Shown piece after piece: positions 47,518-52,471 of a stretch of 52,471 bases of DNA. The stretch's first letter is position 1. The number at the start of each line of letters is the position of its first letter. This DNA comes from Ruminococcus sp. UBA1394 (lineage in GTDB: Bacteria; Bacillota; Clostridia; Oscillospirales; Ruminococcaceae): NCBI GenBank assembly GCA_002305725.1, contig DBQM01000004.1:1-52471 (forward strand). The letters run 5' to 3'. The notes under the pieces were generated by a model, which made no database searches, had not been told where the DNA came from, and was given only the letters and a program-made list of their open reading frames with translations. The translations under genes and the position numbers were made by a program.

Positions 47518-50168
47518 CAGTTGCCTCCTCCAGTTGTGCTGTATGTCTTTGCATTCAGATTATACAGATAAAGCGTCTTTACGAGATTTTTCAGATTATC
47601 GTTTGCCGTCTCGCTGCTCAGTACAGTCTCAGCATAGCTCAGAGCGCTGTAATTGCTTATCACCGTTGTTTCGTTGATTTTTACAGTATGCGCTGTACCA
47701 AGCTCATCTGCGCTGATATTTTCAATGTCAATGTAGTAATAGCCCTGTTTTTCTACTTTTGGTACTTCGACACCATTGACATAAAATTTAAAGTTTTCGA
47801 TATTCTTTCCTTCTTCAAGCTGGAAATAGTGTCTTATTGTTGTTTCGGATTTAAGGATAAGGCTTGAACCGTAGTAGCTGATACCCTCCGGTGCATCATT
47901 ATTTGTAAATGTATAAGCGCTGAGGTCATCGGCTGTAACTTCCTCAGCCGGTGCCTCAACAGTACCATTACTGAAAAATTTATCTGCGGCAGTGCCGTAT
48001 GTTTCCATAGCTGTAACAAGCTCTGTAAGTGTTGTATTACCACTTGTATTTAAGTTATCAAGATACTTCTTAACAGAAACCGTTGCCTTGACGTTTTCGT
48101 TAATATAGAATTCAATATTCTTTGCCATATCCTTTGCGGCAACTTTGCAGGTAAACTTATAAATTCCGTCTGTCTTTTCAGGCTTATCAACTGGCTCACC
48201 GTCAATTTTTGCCGACCATTCGTAATTATCATCAGCGGCAACGTAGATATTGTAGTCAATAGTACCGTCAAGGGCGGCGTTCTGACCGTAAATCATAACA
48301 TCATTTGCAAATTTTGTATTATCGCTGTTTGCAAGGACTTTTTTGCCGCCTAAAACAGGGTAATCGTCTGTGTTTATGGTCTGTCCCCAGACATCGCCTT
48401 TATAAGTGGTACCGCCTACTGTACAGCCCTGTGAAAGGAGATAAGCCACCTCGCCGCTGTTGAACTGTTCTTCGATTTTACCACCGTTTTCGTATGCTTT
48501 ATCTACAAGACAATAGCAGTTTATGATTGCACCTTGGTTATTCTCTCCGCACACACCGCCGACAATGTCATTTCCGCTGACAGAGCCTGTGTTATAGCAG
48601 TTTGTGATTGTGCTAAAATTACTTCCGCACACGCCACCAACTTCGGAAGAACCATTGAAATAGGAATCAGCAACTCCTACATTTTTTACTGTGCCATTGA
48701 AAAAACCGAATAATCCGACAGAGTCTGTACTTGTATCATTAAAATACAATCCGCTTACAGTCTTTCCGTTTCCGTCAAATGTACCGGTGTATGAATATTC
48801 AACACTGGCAGCGTTATCATACCAGCCGATAGGCGTCCAGCTTGTGAAGCTTCCGCTGTTAAGAGTGCCGTCAGGCTTTAACACGCCCTCATTTACGGTA
48901 ATATCCGCTGTGAGAACTGCGTTTGCACTTCCGTATGTACCGTTCTCGTTATTTACCTTATCCGCAAACCAGTAAAGCTGACCTGCGTTGCCGATTTCGT
49001 AAACTGTGTCTTTTGTGGTGTCACCGTCAATGTCATATTTGTCTGTTGTCAGTGTTGCAGGCTCATATCCGCCGCAAAGACCACAGAATCCATTTGTAAA
49101 TTGAGAATGATAAGTGATAAGTGTGCAGAACTCTGCTGTGTGCATTTCGTCTGAGGTTTTGCTTTCGGCTTGCTCCTCTGTGTCTGATTCAGTACTACCA
49201 ACGCCTTTTTCTGCTGTGGTATTAAGATAATAGCATTTTGTGATTGTGCCGCCTTCATTATATCCGCAGACGCCGCCGACAACACAATATTCACCTGTTG
49301 CACTGACTGTGCCTGTGTTATAGCAGTTTTTGATTGTTGCTGTTCCAATATATGCACAATTATTTCCGCACACACCGCCGACGTAAGCATTATTACCTGT
49401 TCCGCTGACTGCTCCTGTGTTATAGCAGTTTTCAATTGTGCCATCGTTATTCCATCCGCACACGCCGCCAACGAAAGCATCATCATCTGTTCCGCTGACT
49501 GTGCCTGTGTTATAGCAGTTTGAGATTGTGCCAGAGTAATTATATCCGCACACACCGCCGACGTAAGCATAACTACCGCTTACAGAGACTTCTCCTGTAT
49601 TATAGCAGCTGGTGATTGTGCCTTCATTGTATCCGCACACGCCGCCGACATACTTTTCACCATTGAAATAAGAATCCACAACGCCGACATTTAAAACACT
49701 GCCACTTTCTCCTACATAGCCGAATAAGCCGACATAATCTGTACTTGTATTATTGAAATACAGTCCGCTTATGGTGTGATTCTTTCCGTCAAATGTGCCT
49801 GTGTATTGGTTATCATAGTTACCGACAGGTGTCCAGTCTTTCCAGCCTGTTGCCTTTGTACCGTTATAGCCTGCAACATCACCTGTGTTCACGGTAATAT
49901 CCGCCGTGAGAACTGCGTTTGCTGATGTGTTCTGTGTTACGCCGTCAGTACCGTTTACACAAGCCGCAAACCAGTAAAGCTCCTCCGCTGTTCCTATCTG
50001 ATACACACCATTGCCGTCTTTTTGCGGCTCTGTTAGTGTGATTCCCTCCGCACTTGCTTTAAGTCCGAAGTAGGTGCTGAACATTCCGCCCGGGAAATAT
50101 AGCAGCATAGCCATGACCATTGCGACCGCCGACAAAAATGCGGCTGATCTTTTTATTGCTTTCGTCAT
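47517..50168 (-). CDS. Large secreted GLUG-repeat surface protein
   Basis: The 883-residue protein has a signal peptide (about residues 1-41, ending near LKASAEG). It contains two related blocks, each starting with a Y-I-G-x-A-x-x-L-Y-W-F-A motif and an AVLTADITVN stretch and followed by GLUG repeats: seven or so in the first block (for example YVGGVCGYNEGTITSCYNTG) and two in the second. The C-terminal 250 residues are Ig-like or helical without a clear match. GLUG repeats occur in adhesins and IgA-protease-like surface proteins. ATG at 50168 is chosen over 50174 because AGGAGG is 7 bases from it and only 1 from the earlier one. No anchoring motif is seen. Confidence 0.8.
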   Translation of the reverse strand: MTKAIKRSAAFLSAVAMVMAMLLYFPGGMFSTYFGLKASAEGITLTEPQKDGNGVYQIGTAEELYWFAACVNGTDGVTQNTSANAVLTADITVNTGDVAGYNGTKATGWKDWTPVGNYDNQYTGTFDGKNHTISGLYFNNTSTDYVGLFGYVGESGSVLNVGVVDSYFNGEKYVGGVCGYNEGTITSCYNTGEVSVSGSYAYVGGVCGYNYSGTISNCYNTGTVSGTDDDAFVGGVCGWNNDGTIENCYNTGAVSGTGNNAYVGGVCGNNCAYIGTATIKNCYNTGTVSATGEYCVVGGVCGYNEGGTITKCYYLNTTAEKGVGSTESDTEEQAESKTSDEMHTAEFCTLITYHSQFTNGFCGLCGGYEPATLTTDKYDIDGDTTKDTVYEIGNAGQLYWFADKVNNENGTYGSANAVLTADITVNEGVLKPDGTLNSGSFTSWTPIGWYDNAASVEYSYTGTFDGNGKTVSGLYFNDTSTDSVGLFGFFNGTVKNVGVADSYFNGSSEVGGVCGSNFSTITNCYNTGSVSGNDIVGGVCGENNQGAIINCYCLVDKAYENGGKIEEQFNSGEVAYLLSQGCTVGGTTYKGDVWGQTINTDDYPVLGGKKVLANSDNTKFANDVMIYGQNAALDGTIDYNIYVAADDNYEWSAKIDGEPVDKPEKTDGIYKFTCKVAAKDMAKNIEFYINENVKATVSVKKYLDNLNTSGNTTLTELVTAMETYGTAADKFFSNGTVEAPAEEVTADDLSAYTFTNNDAPEGISYYGSSLILKSETTIRHYFQLEEGKNIENFKFYVNGVEVPKVEKQGYYYIDIENISADELGTAHTVKINETTVISNYSALSYAETVLSSETANDNLKNLVKTLYLYNLNAKTYSTTGGGN

Positions 50169-50220
50169 AAACATTCCTCCTGCTTTTGTAAGAAAATTTT
50201 ACATAAAATGTTACACACTA

Positions 50221-50249
50221 ATTATACTCTATTCACAGGGAAATGTCAA
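50221..50249 (-). promoter_or_regulatory. Consensus promoter of the GLUG protein operon
   Basis: TTGACA (50249-50244) and TATAAT (50226-50221) are both perfect, with a 17-bp spacer, 53 bases before the start codon. Confidence 0.85.
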
Positions 50250-50336
50250 TAAAACGGGTAAAGCAGAATCTTTTCATAACATTACGGCGGATTTTATTTG
50301 TTTTTCATAATATGACATAAATACCTGTGTGCAGAA

Positions 50337-50385
50337 AAAAAGAATGCCGTCTCCGGTAATCATGGAGAACAGCACTCTTTTTATC
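50337..50385 (-). terminator. Terminator after the Cthe_2159-like gene
   Basis: GAATGCCGTCTCC and GGAGAACAGCACTC form an imperfect stem around ATTACC-containing loop DNA. On the - strand it runs into TTTTTTTC. It lies about 25 bases after the stop of the gene at 50407. Confidence 0.65.
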
Positions 50386-50406
50386 AGATATAAGACACGC
50401 TCTGAA

Positions 50407-51696
50407 TCAATAGGTAATAAGACAGCCTTCCGCAATGGACTGATAGTCACAGTTTATGGCTTTTTTGGCGGAATGAACATTCACCGTGCAGCCGCTGAGG
50501 GTAACGCCGGTAATAGCTTCAATACCGTTTCCTGCGGCGTTCTGCACATCAATATAGCCGCCGTCAACGGTGACAAAGCCTTTTTCAGCTTCTTCCATAT
50601 TGCTGGCTTTGATAGCGTCCTTGCAGGCAGGAATAATAATTGTACCGCCGGAGATCTGAACGCTGTCCTCGCCGTAAATGGCGGTGCTTACAGCGGATAC
50701 GGTCAGAGAACCGCTTTTGATCTTCACATCATTGCTGCCTTTGATTGCGTGCTTTACATTGCCGATGACAGTAAGGGCACCCTCGCCCTTGATAGTCAGA
50801 TCGTCCTTGCTGAGAATGGCAGAAGACTGGCTGTTGCCCGCAGTATCCTGAATATAGTTGGTGGAACCGCTGTCCAGATGCAGAACACAGGTGTCTGCGC
50901 TGTATACATACAGAGGTGCAGCCGTAGAACAGGTGATGCCAGCGCCGTTCAGATGAAGATTGACCTTGCTTTCCTTTCCGGCGTTAACCACAATCTGACC
51001 GTCATTCAGAGTACCGGAAACCTCATAGCGTCCTTCCTGCAGAATGGTAATCACGCTGCCGCTGACAGAAACCGCATTTGAATCGCTGACCTGTGCGCTG
51101 CTTCCGTTCAGAGCAATGTAGATTGTTTCATCCACTACCGGAGGTTCTGTTGCTTCCGGAGCCGCAGTAGTTATCTTTGGCGCTGTGTTCTGATTATTGT
51201 TGGTATTATTTGTACTGCCGCCGGAGTTTCCGGAAGAGTTCTGATTGCTGCCGGAATTACTGCTGTTGTTCTGAGAAGCGCCGCCGGAGCTGTTATTGTT
51301 CTGTGAAACGCTGCCCGAGCTGTTGTTGTTCTGCGAAACGCCGCCCGAGTTATTGTTGTTCTGTGAAGCATTGTTCTGACCGACTGAATTGTTGTAAGCA
51401 GAATTTCCGCCGGCAGAGGTGTTGTTCTGAGCGGTTGTCTGGGTGGTATTGCCTGTGGAAGCGGATTTCTGGCTGCTGCCGGAGACATTCGTGCTAACAG
51501 AAGAAATTGTTGTATTCTTTGTACCGGAGGAGGTAACGACCATGGCAGAATAGCTGTCAGAGGCGGATTCGTCAGATTCCAGAGTTACAGCAGGAGCGTC
51601 TGCCTCTGATGATTCAGTATCCTGATTGCCGCAGCCGGAAGCACTTAGCAGGAGAGCAACAGCACATAAGCAGGAGAAAAAGCGGTAAGATTTCAT
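50407..51696 (-). CDS. Lipoprotein with Cthe_2159-like carbohydrate-binding beta-helix
   Basis: The 429-residue protein has a lipoprotein signal (LLSASGCG, Cys at about 22), a long Ser/Asn/Gly linker with three or four near-copies of SQNNNSSGS or GVSQNNNS (about 90-160), and a C-terminal domain (about 190-429) with right-handed beta-helix character: VNLHLNGAGITCSTAAPLYV, GALTVIGNVKHAIKGSN and YIDVQNAAGNGIEA. This matches the Cthe_2159/DUF4353 family, calcium-dependent binders of acidic polysaccharides such as pectin or cellulose. It is probably a surface-bound plant-glycan binder or sensor. Confidence 0.78.
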   Translation of the reverse strand: MKSYRFFSCLCAVALLLSASGCGNQDTESSEADAPAVTLESDESASDSYSAMVVTSSGTKNTTISSVSTNVSGSSQKSASTGNTTQTTAQNNTSAGGNSAYNNSVGQNNASQNNNNSGGVSQNNNSSGSVSQNNNSSGGASQNNSSNSGSNQNSSGNSGGSTNNTNNNQNTAPKITTAAPEATEPPVVDETIYIALNGSSAQVSDSNAVSVSGSVITILQEGRYEVSGTLNDGQIVVNAGKESKVNLHLNGAGITCSTAAPLYVYSADTCVLHLDSGSTNYIQDTAGNSQSSAILSKDDLTIKGEGALTVIGNVKHAIKGSNDVKIKSGSLTVSAVSTAIYGEDSVQISGGTIIIPACKDAIKASNMEEAEKGFVTVDGGYIDVQNAAGNGIEAITGVTLSGCTVNVHSAKKAINCDYQSIAEGCLITY

Positions 51697-51863
51697 AATA
51701 AACAGTCCTTTCTGAAACAGCCGCAGCTGTAAAATTCCAAGTTTGCTATAGTGTCATTCTATCATAAAAAGCTGAAAATAACATTGAACTTTTCACAAAA
51801 CGAAAAGAAAATCTGAACAGCCCCCTGCAAATTCCGATTTGTCAACTGACTACAACTCCCCCA

Positions 51864-52205
51864 TCAGAAGTTTGAACCGTTCCAGCCCCAGTCCTGCGTC
51901 GCTGTATACTTAACATAAATTCTGGACGGTTCAATGGAAAGCTGTTCATTAAGAATTGTGCAGATTTTTTCTGTAAGTGAAGAAAATGCAGACGGGTTTG
52001 ACTGTCCGTAAACGCTTACCTCAACCATAGCGGCAGGTGCATTGTCACCTTGAAAATAGAGAATATGTTCAGGCTCAATGCCCACCATAAGCCAGTTCTC
52101 TGACTTACCCGGAATTGCTGTAATTGCCTTACCTAACGCTGACTTGATTGATGTTTCCTTTTCAGCAGAAACTGAAGTGTTTGTTTTAACATTTATAAAT
52201 GGCAT
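51864..52205 (-). CDS. MIF/phenylpyruvate tautomerase-family protein
   Basis: The 113-residue protein starts MPFINVKTNTSVSAEKE with the catalytic Pro2 that becomes the N-terminus after Met removal. It continues with GKAITAIPGKSENWLMVGIE, AAMVEVSVYG and ends RIYVKYTATQDWGWNGSNF. This is the bacterial group related to macrophage migration inhibitory factor. Enzymatic keto-enol tautomerase activity is usual; the natural substrate is unknown. AGGAGG precedes the ATG. Confidence 0.88.
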   Translation of the reverse strand: MPFINVKTNTSVSAEKETSIKSALGKAITAIPGKSENWLMVGIEPEHILYFQGDNAPAAMVEVSVYGQSNPSAFSSLTEKICTILNEQLSIEPSRIYVKYTATQDWGWNGSNF

Positions 52206-52236
52206 AGTATACTTCCTCCTGTTATTTGATATATTT

Positions 52237-52265
52237 AGTATATCACACTAATTTATAAATTTCAA
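52237..52265 (-). promoter_or_regulatory. Promoter of the MIF-family gene
   Basis: TTGAAA (52265-52260) and TATACT (52242-52237) are separated by 17 bp on the - strand and precede the ATG by about 30 bases. Confidence 0.7.
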
Positions 52266-52405
52266 CATAAAAAAATAAACCCGCTCCCGTTATGAAAGCA
52301 GGCTAATGAACATTGTACCACCATTTTCTCGTGTGATTTCAAATGTTTTTTACGCAGTTCAAACTGCAAAAATGCTGTTTTAAATGCAACCCCAATAAAC
52401 GAAAA

Positions 52406-52439
52406 ACCCGTATCTATGCGGCTTGCGCTTGATACAGGT
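52406..52439 (-). terminator. Terminator downstream of the tRNA
   Basis: On the - strand ACCTGTATC (52439-52431) pairs with GATACGGGT (52414-52406) with one G-U pair and is followed by TTTTTC. It begins ten bases after the tRNA end. Confidence 0.65.
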
Positions 52440-52448
52440 TTCTTATCA

Positions 52449-52471
52449 TGGCAGGGGCAGAAGGACTTGAA
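52449..52471 (-). tRNA. 3' end of a tRNA, probably tRNA-Trp (cut by the window edge)
   Basis: On the - strand the last 23 bases fit the 3' part of a tRNA: T-loop TTCAAGT, T-stem CCTTC, acceptor strand TGCCCCT, discriminator G and an encoded CCA. An acceptor stem AGGGGCA with G as discriminator is what I know from Firmicute tRNA-Trp(CCA). The anticodon lies outside the window, so the identity is not proven. Confidence 0.6.

Noticed and set aside
48540..49660. Regularly recurring short motifs (CCGCACAC.CCGCC) resembling CRISPR repeats
   Set aside because: The repeats lie in one long reading frame and encode GLUG units; their spacing is uneven and the spacers are similar to each other.
51290..51490. 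Repetitive GTTGTTCTG-rich DNA as a possible satellite or recombination site
   Set aside because: It is the coding sequence for the Ser/Asn-rich linker of the lipoprotein on the - strand.

Overview
The window looks like chromosome from an anaerobic, fibre-degrading gut or rumen Firmicute of the Ruminococcus type (Oscillospiraceae). The evidence is two secreted proteins ending in type I dockerins, a GH5 cellulase-type gene, an NifJ-type pyruvate:ferredoxin oxidoreductase, the [FeFe]-hydrogenase maturase HydE, moderate G+C, strong AGGAGG ribosome binding sites, many TTGACA-17-TATAAT promoters and Gram-positive lipoproteins. The species call is inference; no rRNA is present. The only RNA gene recognised is the 3' end of a tRNA, probably tRNA-Trp, at the right edge.

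Left part (1-8.3 kb, + strand): a sucrose or fructooligosaccharide operon with three ABC importer genes, a dedicated MsmX/UgpC-type ATPase, a GH32 hydrolase, a sucrose phosphorylase and a fructokinase. It sits behind a promoter carrying palindromic AACCGGTT operators. 8.3-11 kb (- strand): a Na+/phosphate symporter and a PstS-like lipoprotein behind an array of four TTTACAT-like heptamers in exact 11-bp register, read here as a Pho box. 11-14.7 kb: a decaying region with a truncated telA, an xpaC gene, a solute-binding/vWA lipoprotein, a phoH gene reduced to its two ends, a leucine-rich-repeat fragment and an IS3 fragment.

14.7-21.3 kb (- strand) is housekeeping: guaA, a GNAT, tcdA, hydE, rodA and comM/yifB. 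21.6-27.5 kb (+ strand) holds a dockerin protein, a gtrA / FAD oxidoreductase / polytopic membrane protein operon and a DUF378 gene. 27.8-31.2 kb (- strand) holds a GH25 lysozyme, TatD, an LCP-like protein and an SLOG protein. 31.3-36.3 kb (mostly +) holds azlCD, a GH5 gene split by an in-frame TAA, a small frameshifted gene and a D,D-carboxypeptidase. 36.7-40.2 kb is nifJ, followed by a candidate small RNA and an XRE regulator.

41.2-44.4 kb (- strand) is a compact four-gene cassette: an HPr-kinase-like protein, a PqqD-like protein, an S24/S26 peptidase and an ABC exporter. It resembles peptide-maturation (RiPP) machinery but has no cyclase and no adjacent precursor. 44.7-52.2 kb contains a MerR regulator with a textbook 19-bp-spacer promoter, a dockerin/Big2 protein, a Thr-rich lipoprotein, a 33-residue peptide gene coupled to a large GLUG-repeat surface protein, a Cthe_2159-like carbohydrate-binding lipoprotein and a MIF-family protein.

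The most interesting items are the PqqD/HPr-kinase cassette and the orphan 33-residue peptide, the sRNA candidate at 40.6 kb, the phosphate locus with its 11-bp box array, and the nonsense-split cellulase. All functional calls come from reading the sequence and from family knowledge; no database search was run.
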